Shown one piece after another: positions 10,963 to 23,570 of a DNA stretch of 64,000 nucleotides. Source of the DNA: Cyclospora cayetanensis (Eukaryota; Apicomplexa; Conoidasida; Eucoccidiorida; Eimeriidae). The translations under genes were made by a program, and so were the position numbers. Every line of letters starts with the position of its first letter. Position 1 is the first letter of the stretch. Below the pieces are notes generated by a model. The model did no database searches, had not been told where the DNA came from, and saw only the letters and a list, made by a program, of their open reading frames with translations. The stretch covers positions 53,330 to 117,329 of the forward strand of contig NW_020312068.1 of assembly GCF_002999335.1 (NCBI RefSeq), given 5' to 3'.

Positions 10963-13900
10963 GTAACTCAAGGCTCGTCGCCCTGCAGCGCATCGGTGCG
11001 TTCCTCTCCTGGGCTTGCAGCATTGCTTTTAAGGGGTGATGAACTTTCCGAGGAAGCAACAGAGTGATTAGCCAAGGGGCTAAAGAGACTATGAGATGTT
11101 TCAAGCTCACTGCATTCGGATCTACGAGAGGAAATGCGGCAGGGATTACGAGAGGAAAGACGCTGTATGATCAGCGTGAAGGGAGACAAACATGAGAGGA
11201 AGATAATAGAGTTAAGTCGGGACCACCGGGCGACCTCTGGCAGCTGCAGAGAGATACACCTCATCTGAGGCCGCTCGCGACAACACTGACGAGTCTCGGC
11301 TTCTGGGCAGCAACAAGCCGCCACGGATGCGCGGGAGTGGGAACAGAGCCAGGGCTCTGTGCAGGTCACCCGAAGTACTAAAAGAATAATGTTTGAAATA
11401 GATGTTTCTGATCTAGTTGGGGGAGAGGAAATGGCCCCGCCATAAGCAGCAGCAGCAGCAGTAGCAGAGAGGAACTGCATCGGAGAACTTCATGGGTTTG
11501 CAGTCCTCCCCAAGCACTTTCCTCGACCATGTACCATAATACAGGGACTAGAGCTCGATTCAGCAACAGGAGCAGTACCGCAATTCCCAAGAGCGACAGG
11601 GCCAGAAGCAAAAAGCAGCAGCAGCTAGCTCTTGCATGGAGTGCCCGCTGGTGTACCTCCCTTAGATCCATAGCTTGCTGAATTTACTGTAACTTACACG
11701 TGGGTGCACAAGCCACATGCTGATGGAACCCCCACAAGCCTGTGGACTTGCGGGATATTTTGGCGGGAAGAAACTAGCAGCAGAACAGTAACCCTTCGAC
11801 ACGCTGACGCATGCGCGAGTGAAAAGGCAGGTCTGCAGCTGTGAACGACAGGCATAGTGGGGTATCGAGTTCCTATCGTTGCTTTTGCAGCAAAAAGATT
11901 GATCAACCACTGCAGCAACAGCAACGCTTTCACCCACAATTGTTGCCGCTCGTTTTATCTAACAATCTGTCGGATAATTTCTTTCTTGGGCTTTTGGCCT
12001 TCTTCCGCGCGCCGAGTGCGCACCGGAGAAGGCAATTTGAAGAAACTGCGTAGCTCAGATTCCTGCACGGGCAGCCGCAACAACGGAGGCACTAGCGATT
12101 TGTGTAGCTTCACCGATCGAGATGATTTCGCAAGCAGGCGACATGGCATTGGCTCTGATCCCGATACAGCTTAAGCAACAGCAACCTTGTTTGTCCGCGG
12201 AAGTTAAGTAGTCATAAGGCTGACCTTGACTAGTTGCTGGTGCTGTTGCTGCTGCTGCAGCAACTCCTGGTACCTGCCCCGGCATCTCCATCCAAAAATA
12301 GGGGGGGGCAAAGGCACAAGGCCAGCGGCACCGAGGAGACGGCCAACAGAGAGGGAGAAGGAAGAACCTACACCTAGCCAGAATTTGACCCTTGAGAAAC
12401 GCAGCCGGAGCTCCGACACGGAGGTGGAAGAGGCAGGAATGGGTACATAACTCCCCAGCACCTATGAAAACAAGCGAGAAATAGCGTAAAAAAAGCCCTC
12501 AAGCACCTAGTTTTCGACGACATAGTAGTGGAAGAACGATAAAGCGGGCCCTTCAACAAAAGATAAGAGCTTGGTACTAATGTGGGTGGTACATGCGGAC
12601 CCATAGTATGCACGTCCGCTATTGAAGTTCAATGCGACGTCTGCAGAGATATGTCAAATGCATGCACAGAAGTTCAGGTGCGCTTTCATACGCTTTAAGC
12701 AGTCGCATGGTCATTGCATTGACACATAGGGAATCAAATAAACCAAACAGCAGTGCCATCTCACACAGCGCGGCAGACAACAGAAAGCAGGCTAGCAGGG
12801 CCCATTCGAGGGGCAGAAACGCTACATTTGGACCTTGGCTGTGGTGCAAGGGCAACAGATGGATGGCTATGAAACACTTCAACTGATACGTAGTAGCAGA
12901 AAAATCACATACATAAACGCAGCTAACGCTGAGACAGGCAGACAGAGAGAAACGTGGAGCGGACCCATGCGGCAATGGAACTATCGAAGCAGGAAAGCCG
13001 AAGTAGGGGGAAAAGTTAAGACATGGGCGTTCGCAAGCTCTACACAAGCATAAACGAAGGAAGCCAGCAACAAGCATTCTACAACAGTTCCGCACAAAAT
13101 CCAAGGCCAAGAGAAAGACTAGCCGACACATCGGCAGACAGCAAACTGGTGACCGTAACACACTTCCATGTGTTTCCCATCTCGGGGATCTCTCTGATTC
13201 GCCGCAACGATCTTGTAGAAACGTCGGCCCTTTGTACCCATAACCTGGAATAGCAAACACAGCAGCACCTTTGTACCAATCAGAACAACGTTGCTCTTTT
13301 GAAGGCAGGCATTTCATTGCAACACACGTACTGGAGCCTTCTACTGGCAAAGCATTGTTTGCGCTGAATGTCACTGGTGAGAACAAATTATTCGTGTCAT
13401 GGATATCGCAGCAGCACCAGGAGCAACAAAACGAATAAAACAACAGCACTTCCAGCAGAAAGCTACCTGCATTCGGATCCGTGGGGGTCCCCGGTCCTTG
13501 GAGAAAAAGGGCAAGAACATTCGGCGCACCATTGTTGCTGCAGTATCTGTGGGTAGCGTTGCTGGATTTGCACGAGTAGCGTTGCTGCAGTTTATTGTGT
13601 TGTTGCTAGTGCTCTATGGTTGTTGGCGTCGGTTATGATGGTACTATCCAATCACCGCCACCCGCCCCTGAAACTGCTGCTCTCTGTAGTCGCCTCTAGT
13701 GGTTTATGTGCCACTGCGTCTGGGCCCCCCTATGCTCGATGTTTTGCTGTCTTTCTAGCCGTTGCTTCTGTTCCTACTAGAGCTGCTGCTGCTACTGCTG
13801 CTCGTCCTGATGTACCAAAGGTGTTCCTCCTTACACTGCAGATTCTGGTGGAGTTCTTGCAGCTGCATGGAGAAGTTCAGGTGCATTTATGAGTAGAGTG

Positions 13901-14065
13901 CATGGATGCACCAGCAGCAGCACCGTTCTCTAAGGTTTGGGCAGCTGCTGTCCTGCCACCTTGTGGCTAATGCTGTCGCAAACTGTGCAGCCAAAAAACA
14001 ATACATAAGCGATTACCTTTTAATTATGGAAAACAAAACAAATATAATAGGCAAAAACTACCGGT

Positions 14066-14096
<31 letters not shown>

Positions 14097-14655
14097 GCAG
14101 CCCGCCTCGAGGCTAGGGCCCTTTAATCAGTGCTGCGCAGTGGTAGAAGGAACCGTTTGTTGCAGCAGTGGCCTAGTACAGTACCTGCAGCAGCAGGCTA
14201 CCGACAGAAGACTTAAGTAGAGCACATTAACGTAGTTGCGCCGGAACAACCGCTGCTACCCCTTCTGCCCCTGCTGCTGCTGCGGCGGCAGCTGTAATTC
14301 TGCCTTCCGACTGGGGGCTTCTTGGCCTTGTCCATCTCGTAATTCTTGACACTCTCCCTCTGAATCTCCAGAATGGGTCCGTGGATGGGCAGCAGCAGAA
14401 GCAACTGCAGCAACGGTCGCACTGGTAGCTGCCACAATACCATGTAAAGTACAGTATCCACCTGGAAAACCACCGCCACAGGCAAGAGCAGCAGCTACAC
14501 CTGCAGCCCCACCGGGGGGGCCTTCGCTGTTTTGGGCGAACGACAGTGGACGAGACACAGCTGGCTGCTGCTCCAGGCTAGGAGCAACAAGTGCAGCACG
14601 GACAGTGACAGCGGCAAGACACGCACAGCAGCACGTAAAGCAGTACACTGGTACA
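10963..14655. other. CAG-rich stretch, gene content unresolved
   Basis: Both strands carry open frames because CAG/CTG runs lack stop codons, so length alone is not evidence. Candidate plus-strand exons of the upstream gene exist near 11.24-11.37 and 11.46-11.49 kb, but phases do not force a choice. The region from 13.4 to 13.9 kb holds another open plus-strand piece with basic residues. No family motif was found. Confidence 0.3.
14068..14100 (+). repeat. CAG trinucleotide array
   Basis: Nine uninterrupted CAG units are followed by CGG CAG. The array lies outside any supported exon, about 550 bases before the MYST start codon, so it may be in an upstream intron, a UTR or intergenic DNA. Confidence 0.85.
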
Positions 14656-17600
14656 ATGAAACGCACAGCAGCAAGCAGCAGTAGCAGCAGTCTCGCCAGC
14701 TGCAGCGATAGTCAGGCTCCGCCTCAAAAGGTCCAGTGTCTTGACAGCAGCAAAAACATTAGCGGCAACGACAGTCTCAGCAGCGGTGACAACATCAGCA
14801 ACAACGACAACAACAGCGTCATCAGTAGCAGCAATATCAGCAACAGTGGCAACGTAGGCCGTCAGGCATCTGCTGTCGATGCGAGCTGTCCAGGTTCTTT
14901 TGCAGCAGCCTCCGCAGCACCCACTGCGGCTGCTCGCGGAACCAACAGCAGCAGCAAAGGAAAGGGTGTGGCCCCTAAGGGCGGAAAGCAGCTCAATCCT
15001 GCCCGCTTTACGGATAGCTACGCACTGCAGGTGAACTCGAAGCCACTGAACCTCTGCCAGCACTCGACTTGCTAGAATGTGCATGTCCTTCCAGTCAAGA
15101 TGCTATGAGACCGCACCGACAGCAATGCACCCTCGAGCGTCTGTGATTTTGATCTTGACTTTCGTGCCTTCAGTTTCCAAACGCCTTGTCGGCAAAGGCG
15201 ATTGTGTGGGCCCGAGATCCCGTTTCTCTCCACTGGAGACCTTGCAAGATCATACACGCCAGGTACAGCCACTTTTGCCTCCGTTGCAGCTACAGCTCTA
15301 CTGCATTCGTCTCTGTGGTGTTCCTGTTACATGTCTTATTGCTGCTGCCTTTCTCGCGATTGCCTACGCAGGCCAAACGCCGAACGTCGCGCTGCAGCAG
15401 CAGCCGCAGGCATTCCCTCGAGCTTCGGAGCCGCAGCACGGAAAAGGGGGCCCTTTGGGCTTCGAGGCGCTGCTGCTGCTGCTGCCGCGGCTGCCGCTGT
15501 GCACACATCTGAGCAGCAGCAGCAGCAGCAGCAGCTCTTAATCGACGGAAACGTAACAGGAGAGCCAACAGCGACAAACAGCAACAGTAGCAACGGCAGC
15601 AGCTGGTTGGAGGGCAGTGGATTTTTTGAAGCAGCAACGACCCTTGGTCCGAGCGACTACGACTACTATGTTCATTTTCTCGGTTTGGACCGCCGGTAAC
15701 TCTGATACAAATAGTCTACCGTTGCTGTTGATTACATGCTGTTCTCTGAGTTTCTGGCACGGGTCAAAAGATGCAACAAGCTCTGAACCCCAGGATGTTC
15801 TCTCAAAAAGCAGGCCTACGGATTTTGTAATATACGGAAACTAGTATTATTCCGTTTTTGTTTTCAGCCCCTTCCGCATTTCTAGTTTATGGCGGGAGAA
15901 GGCGTATTGGTGATTCTCAGACTTCGCTTTTGGTGGTGGTATCGTATTTGTATCTTGCAGGTTGGATTGTTGGCGAAGCTGGTCCGAGCTCAGGGAAACT
16001 CGCGAGGAACTGCCGTCAGACGAGCCCATGACAGAAGAAGAGGAGCCAGATGAAGATGACGAACATGCAGGTCAGGGTTGTGGGGAGCCAACAGTCTACA
16101 TTGCACCAATGCCTGTACAACGCTGCCCATTGAATGTGAAAAGTACTCCAGATGGACGCAGCCACATAGCAGACACCATTGAGGAGAGACAAGGAGGTTG
16201 GAAGGAAGCTGCCCGCTACAGCAACTTGACCACTACCATCTCAATGTGCAATCCTGCCTATGAATTTGCCGCTTCCTTTGCATGCAATGAAGGACGGGAA
16301 TCCTCTTTGCAGTTCCTCTGCCCCTCTGACTGTCTCTTTGTGTTAGGCTGCCCCATGTCTGACAAAACATACTTCATCATTCACGCTTTATGAAACTTCG
16401 TTTTAATTGCCTATTCCTTAGCACCACCCCTTCATTAAGTCGTGCTTTGTGTAGGTTTGGACGAGGAGTATCTCCGAGAGCACGAAGAAGCCACAAAGCT
16501 GAAAACCGTTGAAAGAATATCTATTGGGTCTCATCTAGTGGACTGCTGGTACTTTTCTCCCTACCCAGCGGAGGTGCAAGACGTCCCGGTCCTCTTCATT
16601 TGCGAGTTCTGCCTCTCCTTCTTCGTGTCCGTCATCCCCTCCTGACCTTGCTGCCGCTGCTGCTGATCCGCCTGCGCGTTTAGCCGCTGTGCCACTGGGT
16701 ACTGCCAAACGAAATAGTAGCTTGTGTTGCTTCTTTGATCGGCTGTTGATGGGTGGGTGTTATCCGTTATTTTTGTTGCTAGTGAATGCCGCGGTGCTGC
16801 TGATGCATTCGATGCGCATACTTCACAGGCATGAGAGCGAATTGCAGCGCCACGCGCTCTTGTGTGAATGCAAACATCCTCCAGGAAATGAGATCTACAG
16901 GTGAAGTAGAGAGGGTCAGGCAGTTTCATTTGAAAGCTGAAACTTCAAGTCACTACGAGACACACGAACACAGGGACACACAGGCACAGACCACATACAA
17001 AGGGAGCAGATATGGTAGCGAAAGCAGTGACGTCCAGCACTTTTTCCGGCAAGAAAACATGAGAGGCGGAAACTAAGCCTTCGCACCAATAGGTATAGAT
17101 CCAAATCACTACTTTTGCCTATGCACATGTGCCTCCTTCTGGCGGATTGTTCAGTCAGCTCTAAAGCTCCAAAATGCGGTATTCCTGTTTTGTTCGCTTC
17201 AGAGATGACCGGGTTTCTATGTTTGAAGTGGATGGCACGCATTGTCGGGTATATTGCGAAAACCTCTGCTTCCTCTCCAAGCTTTTCTTGGATCACAAAA
17301 CCCTAAGGTTTGTTTAATTACCGTGAAATGGGCGCTTCTTTGGGGCGAAGGTTTGTTTTACGGAACTTTCTTTGCAGCATTGTCCCCCCCTCAATACAGA
17401 AATTGTGGTATTGCTGTTAGTTTCATCACCGTTGCTCTGTGCAATCTCCGACCCTATTTCCTCTGTCGCTGAGCGGTCATCGTCTGCATTTCAATGTGAT
17501 GTCTATATGTGCCTGTCCTGGTCTCGTCTCTATTAGAGAACATGCACTTCAGGAAAACTTTTCGCTGCGAGCTTGCGCTTTGGTGTTTCTCGTATGCAGA

Positions 17601-18520
17601 CACCCAGTAAACCTTTTTGTGTTTTACGTGATGACCGAGTACGATAGCAAAGGGCACCATATTACTGGCTACTTTTCAAAGGAGAAGCATTCCAAGAATA
17701 ACCTCTCGTGTCTTCTTACCCTCCCGCAGGTCTGCTGCAGCACCTCTTCGTCTTTCTTGTGCTGCTGGTATTGCTGCTCGTGCGGCTATTCGTGCTCTTG
17801 TTTTGCTACCGGCTGATAGAGGATTTCTGACGAGCTACTTCTTTCCCGCTGCCGCGTCCATGTTGTTGATGCAGCACCAACGGAAAGGCTACGGGAAGTT
17901 TCTTATTAGTTTTAGTTATTCTCTTTCAAAAAGGGAGAGGAGGGCGGGGGGTCCAGAAAGGCCTCTTTCCGACTTGGGTCGTGCAACCTATTTTGCTTAC
18001 TGGACAGAGCAGCTCCTCGCGCTGCTGCAACCACCTCGAAATCGGGTTTCTCTCCAGGTGTGCTGCCGATTATCTGACGCTGCTTAATTGCGTGACAATT
18101 AATACCTATTTCATACATGCTCCTCTCAGTATTTAGGATGTGTTTGAAGCTCTTGCTATTTTTGAAGGAGCGGTTCTCCTTACATTCCTATCCGTGCGTG
18201 CGTGCCTGCCGCTGGTTCCTTCTAGTAATGCGTGTCTTTCACCAATTTTATCTTACCTGTGCTGCTGTTTGCTGTGGCTTCGCCCCTAGGAGTTATCGGA
18301 AGCGACCTCAATCGAGTTCCAGGATGTCGTGGCGTGCCTTGAGAAGCAGGGCGTATTGCAGATCAAAGGAGATTGCTGCTTCCTTCTCTTGCCTCCGGCA
18401 AAGACGAAGGCACTTCGCGAAGCGATCGGCAGGCCCTCTCGAGAAGTTGTCCAGGATGCGTTGCATTGGGTACCGTATGATTATTATTTGGCGCCCCTAG
18501 AGGTAGCGCCGCAACAATAG
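14656..18520 (+). CDS. MYST-family histone acetyltransferase
   Basis: This enzyme moves acetyl groups from acetyl-CoA to histone lysines. Ten exons join in phase to 596 residues: 14656-15030, 15174-15262, 15372-15695, 15961-16070, 16455-16626, 16829-16900, 17203-17307, 17600-17729, 17875-18057, 18290-18520. After a Ser/Asn-rich leader comes a chromo barrel split in two (about 130-155 and 250-275; motifs [16 protein letters not shown] and [13 protein letters not shown]). Between its halves is a long Ala/Gln insertion. The MYST zinc finger is complete (C349, C352, H365, C369). The HAT core has [24 protein letters not shown], the acetyl-CoA loop QRKGYG (461-466) and PLSDLG. C453 and E487 match the catalytic Cys and Glu of yeast Esa1, with the same spacing of 34. 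Its closest relatives are probably Toxoplasma MYST-A/B. The start codon is the weakest point. Confidence 0.92.
15372..15600 (+). repeat. Ala/Gln homopolymer-coding insertion in MYST exon 3
   Basis: GCN and CAG runs code for Ala6, Ala10 and Gln7 tracts with Ser/Asn-rich sequence between them. They lie between two strands of the chromo barrel, so they must loop out of the fold if the domain is functional. Opposite-strand frames are open here only because of the repeats. Confidence 0.85.
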
Positions 18521-21500
18521 CTGCCTATATTCAGCAGTCACTGCTGGCCCTGTTGCTCCTGATGCTGCTGATGCTGTTGTTTTGACACATCAGCAGCTGC
18601 TGCAGCGGCAACAGCCGAGTCCCTGACACAGCAGTGATTTTGTTCTGTTTGCTACACAGCTAACAGAGGTCGAGCAGCGTTTATAATAGAATCACTTTAT
18701 TACTGAACCTATTGCTGCTAAAGGGTCTGCACTAGGAATACATGAGCTGTTCAAGTTTGTGGTCCCTTTCAGAAAGGAAACACTTTCCTACCGTTGGGGT
18801 CGGTTTTGTTTGCACCACCCAACGCAACAGTTTCCTTGCCTCTATATGTATTTGATGTCTTATTGCTGATGGTTGTCTTCCTACTACATGTGCATAGTGT
18901 CTTGCTATAGTAAGTACATCGACTGATATGGGAAGATTTAGGCAAACTGCAAGTGGCCTCCCCATCCTGCAGGCCACCTTATGCAGCACATTTAGCTGAA
19001 TGTTGATAAAGTATTTGTTGTGTTGTATAGGAGCAGTGGTGTTTCTTAACAACAGAAAGACATGCAAAAGTACTTGATGAGGCAGCTGGGCAAAAACACG
19101 TTTCGTGATGAAGGGCGAAATGGCTCTCCCTGCAGCGGAGACCCTAAGATATAGGCACGAATCGATGGCAAAAGTTAGGCTTGGAATAAAACTTCCTTAG
19201 ACGAAAGACTGTAGACGGGGCATTTGTGTGCCCCTTGCTTTATGCAGCCATGAGGGGGCATGGCGAGCTTTCGAAACTGGAATGTCCACTGAAGAGGCCA
19301 CTGGCTGAGCTGCAGTGGCTTTTTATCGCGACACTTCGACAGCCAAGGCGAAACTGCCCTAGTGATATGCATTGGGAAAATATACAGGATTCACCATGTC
19401 TCATTTTGTCACCAGCGTCGTTTTCATGTACGCAGCTTGACGGCTTGTTCCCCCTTGGGTATACCTGCTTTTCCATTTATCAGCATCTACTAGAGCTGTA
19501 CGTCACTTGCGGAAAGGAGGCGTGGGTTTAACCTGGACGTCACTAAACCAGTTGCTCTGCGGTGTCCCACTGCATTGTCGTTCTCTCTAAGAGGGTGCTC
19601 TAAGGACGTGCCAAGCTCGCAAGTTACGGGTAAATACTTCTTCATTTAGTTGCGACGTCGCTAGGCTGGTGACCGTGGACTTAATGCCTAGTACTCCAAA
19701 GTACTGAAGTAGGCAGGGCACTAACTCTGACATTTTACTTCAAGTCTCCGTATGCAGACACTGAACTCCACAATCAATACAAACCTAATAGTTATTGAGT
19801 GGTTCGCAAAAGTACTCTAGCTTCCCTCTCCCCGCACACCCCTCTTCATGACATGAGGGGAAAGGGACAATTCGGGTGGGCGTAGCTGCGCTTTACATGT
19901 ACTCTGAGAAACCTAAGCTATTTGCGCATGGCATCTAACGGACTACGCAACATTGCGTCATCTTGTATCTACTGAGCAATAGTCTGCAATGAATAAAGCA
20001 TACGACCAGATTAAAAACCTGGCTAATTCCTTGACGTCTACGTGTAATGTAACTCGCATAGTAGCAAGGTTTTAAGCGCAGCTTAACGTCTTCTCTAAAA
20101 TTTCACAACACACTATCTCGTGTTCCGCACCTGTGTGTCGAAAGTATTGGAGATGAGGACAGCGGAAGAGTTCGCACACTCGGTGTTAATGAGAAAGCAA
20201 GTGTGTGCGGCAACCAATAAAGTGAAATCGAGAAGATGAAACACACAATGTTCGGCAAATAACAAAAATGAGGCCATACTAACGCAATCGCGGTGGCACT
20301 ATGGTTCGCTGTCGTCCCACTAGTATGTTTGAGGACTCTGCAAAGAGAATATACGATATAGTTTGAATGTGCAAAAGGAAGTCAAAAATCACTAGTGAAG
20401 CAGCACGTGTGCATCTCACTCTGATCAGCCTTATAAGCAGCACTCATAGGTCAAGGAAGCTAGTTCCGGCAGAGCTTGTAGTGTAGAAGGACAGCTACCA
20501 ACGGTTACAGGCTTTCCAAAGCATTGAACGTTAACTGACTATTCTCATCGCTCTAGCGAAATCGAGCCGCAGTGTCTGATGAGGGAAACAGAACGTTGTA
20601 AGGCCTAAATAGTTGCCGGCACGGTTTATATAACCGTCGTTTTCACTGTCCACATAGATCATTAGCCATTATTGTGCCATACGAAGCACTTTCAAGACTA
20701 GTAATCCTAGAGCTGTTTTTTCCAATGCGAATTTACAGTGAGTTGTACCAAGGGCATTACTAACGTGGCTGTTGACGCGCGGTCGTGACCCTCGGCGATT
20801 CACTAATTTAGAGCGCAGCTGGTCTTGTCTGCAATGATTCACTATTGACACTGCATGAGTCTCATGGTCTAACACTCCTGCTTCCGATACTGTTGCCAGA
20901 ACGGAAAGGAAGTTAAGCACCGCCATGTTAAGGGTAGCCTGCTGTGGTTTGAACGCATGCAGGAACTACGCTGCTTGTACATTCCGACTATACTTCACAT
21001 CATCGTGTGTAAAACACATAATCACGTTCTTTCGGGTCATGGTGGAAATCACACTGCAATGTAAAAATTCCAGGGTCTATATGGTGTCCTATAATGCTTC
21101 CCGCGGCAGATGACAATCCAGTATTGCGACCATATTCTGGGCGGCTAAACCCGCACAATATTTCTGAATCCATCCTTTTGCAAGGCCTTTCGATTCCTAA
21201 CAGGATTTGGACTGATCTTACCAAGTGGCTTATTGTTGGACTGCCGGCACTCGCGAGTCACGATGGCATCTGCGTCTCTGTGGAAAACTCCAAAAATATG
21301 CGCATCATGTTCCCTCCCACAGCACCTGAGGCTTGAAGGGTCACTCAGTTACTTTTGATTCATGCGGAAAAGCCTTGCAAATTGCCCCGGAGTTTTATTA
21401 CAGGTAGAAGCTCCAAGTTTCGTTAGTGCACGCTGGCGTTCCTTATTATCCGACAACACACTGATCATGATATGACAGATCCAAACTACAGTGAGGCAGA

Positions 21501-21700
21501 TGGATAGAGAGAACGCACCAACTGCTCCTCTATCGAATTTCAGTTTCTTACTCTCAAAGCTCTTATTGCTTGGACTTGATTTTATTCCTTGGCCTGTGTT
21601 GGATTCGAATGCAACAGACCACTTGTCTACCTGTCGCTCTCCAGCATCCCTGATCTATTCTTAGAAGCCTATTCGCGATCCGGGTCTATACCTGGTAGTG
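18521..21700. other. gene-poor segment after the MYST gene
   Basis: CAG/CTG-rich bases continue for about 100 bases past the MYST stop, probably as its 3' UTR, and then the composition becomes plain. The open frames at 18732-19067 (minus), 19226-19531 (plus) and 20669-20926 (minus) have no family motif. The LTR-like copy at about 19.8 kb is the only structured element seen. Confidence 0.4.
19765..19972 (-). repeat. LTR-like fragment, copy 3, with hairpin
   Basis: It contains CCACAATCAATACAAACCTAATA, then CCCCTC-TTCATGACATGA-GGGG, which can fold into a short hairpin, and then the core GGGACAATTCGGGTGGGCGTAGCTGCG. No coding remnant was recognised to its left, so it may be a solo LTR left by recombination. 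This is the best example for building a family consensus. Confidence 0.55.
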
Positions 21701-21845
21701 CGAGGTTAGCAGTTATCTTTGGCGATGAATGGCCTCAAGGAGCAACTAGCTGATGCTCGCGAATGTATACACACCAGAATGTAACTGCGATAAATGGCGG
21801 TCGGGTGTGTGTTTGGTGCCTGCCAAGTTGGTCAGAGAAGAGAAA

Positions 21846-21928
21846 AGAGCCGTTCGATGTGCACAAAAGGGGGTAACCATATGAAGATATTTGACGTGAG
21901 GCGGCAAGGGCCATTTGCAATACTCCCA
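21846..21928 (-). pseudogene. integrase H2C2 zinc-binding remnant
   Basis: The frame reads LWEYCKWPLPPHVKYLHMV and then a Cys, close to the Y-W-W-P...V..Y...C..C pattern in gypsy integrases. The second Cys of the C..C pair is lost (CAH). Its place at the 3' end of the relic fits the pol order. Confidence 0.45.
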
Positions 21929-23083
21929 CAAGTCGGTGATCCTTCTTCTGTATCGACTTCCCTGCAGAGTGAAGGTTTTTACAGACCTACCAAGGTTGGT
22001 TTCATCAAAAAGTTTTAGACGTACCTGAAATGTGTCTGGGCCTCGTCGCGCAGGCAGGTGAACCATGTCCAGGCGAAGGCTCCCTAGAGAGCTTTATAAG
22101 TGCTGGATTATAGAAGGATCGAGCACCGAAGACACACTACAGAAAAATGTGTTTAGTGAAATGTAGTAGAGAGCGCCACCCTCAGTGATTGCCGAGGGAA
22201 CAGTTGCGGTTTTCGTTGGCCGTGGGAGAATTTGCGCCTCTGTATGATTATTAATACTAGTCGCCGTGGACGGTGTTCCACGAGTTGCTTTGTTAATTGT
22301 CTTTTCGTCGAGCATGCTCTACACCTGAACTAGCTCCCTTCATCAATGGGTGCTATTACTACTCAAGTCAGCAAGTGTGAGGGTGCAACGCAGTCCTCTG
22401 TCTGTGGACTAGGTGACTAGGAGTTTCTATGAATGCCTCTTTAAAGTCGGATGCCAAGCAAACTGTTGATCCATGTAGTATACCAAAAGCATTGCCTGTC
22501 CAAAACTTGGCAGTAAGCGTGTTTGTGAGCTCCAAGTCAGCCCACATGCGCTGTCCTCCGTTTTTCCTGGCATGGTCCCGCGGCTATACCCGAAGGCGCC
22601 TGTCGACTTCTTCAGTTTGCTCTTTCTCCAACAAATCATCTACCTGCCGATTGATATCCTCTTTATACTGTGACCGCTTCTGCTGCTGCGGAAAATAGCT
22701 TGGGGCTGGATTGGATGATAGTTCATGCGGTGCGTTGAACGACCAGCAGTTGATCACCCTGCGGGAAGCTCGTAATTATTTAGCACATCCTCTAACTGCT
22801 TGTATCTCTACAATACAGTTCCTAGCCTTTAATTCATCGATTGCCGAAATTATGAACCGGCTGCACAGCCTGTAAGACGGTATGCAAACTCAAGACCATG
22901 TTCTCTCGGTGCGCTTCTAAGGAACCCCTTGTTGAGGCTTTGACTCTACGCGCTCATAGTAGATGGCATGGACATTGCTGCCGAGGCTGGTTGCTTTCTT
23001 GCCCCCCTTTCCTGGAGCACCAAGCTCCATAACACGCCGTTAGTGCCGCATTCGCGCCTTCCATTGGGTCTCTCATGGCATAC

Positions 23084-23275
23084 CTAGGATTTCGTTATGG
23101 TGCACGGGTCCAACATTGTAGTCACGGGCCAGGCTGATAGAAGTCGATTCCAATTTGATGAGTTAACTGCTGTAGCTTTGCCAATCTTTGCGTTATTCTC
23201 TTCGTCAGCAAACTTGAATAAAGTGGACTGTGCCAAAATAATAAGTAGGCAGACTGCACTTCTGTCCCTCCGCAA
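23084..23275 (-). pseudogene. retropepsin-like remnant
   Basis: This open piece aligns by eye with 3742-3930 of the other relic, both in DNA (CTGATA-AAGTC-ATTCCAA-TTGA blocks) and in protein. The Asp-Thr-Gly triplet expected about 60 codons earlier reads VRAAVG..QGSIL, so the active site is gone. Confidence 0.45.
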
Positions 23276-23528
23276 GGCTTAGGCCTATTTCACATCAAGC
23301 GTCAACTATAGCTAGCAACTCCTGGCCATTATTATGAATTTGTATTGTCACAGAATCGAGCCTTGGCGGATCCCAACTGCGGCTCGAACCTGGGTAACTC
23401 TCTTCACTGCGCCGCAGCCTGCCTGGAGGGTTGCCGTTTCCTTGGCGCGCTGTTTTGGTCGTCGAGAAGGGTGCTTCCACTGGGCCCATGGCCGTTGTGC
23501 AGCTTTTCTTGCTTTTTTACATGCGCTA

Positions 23529-23570
23529 ACATTTCCGTATTATATAACCAGAATCCCCACAATACAAGCA
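23529..23570 (-). pseudogene. Gag zinc knuckle with lost His
   Basis: The frame reads C-L-Y-C-G-D-S-G-Y-I-I-R-K-C. It matches the knuckle at 4202-4243 except that the ligand His is Tyr. A stop codon follows directly. Confidence 0.65.

Noticed and set aside
10246..10971. Minus-strand open frame of 241 codons
   Set aside because: It overlaps plus-strand exons whose splice sites fit in phase, and it is open mainly because CTG/CAG runs lack stops.
12619..13449. Minus-strand open frame of 276 codons
   Set aside because: It is very rich in Cys, Leu and Phe, has no domain, and no phase-matched neighbours were found. It shares the octamer LDFVRNCC with the large protein near 44.93 kb, with about 20 of 24 bases alike, but nothing around it matches, so chance is likely.
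23366..23385. tRNA B-box-like string (GGTTCGAGCC on the minus strand)
   Set aside because: No A box, anticodon arm or acceptor stem fits around it. It falls inside the retroelement relic, where the protease active site should be.
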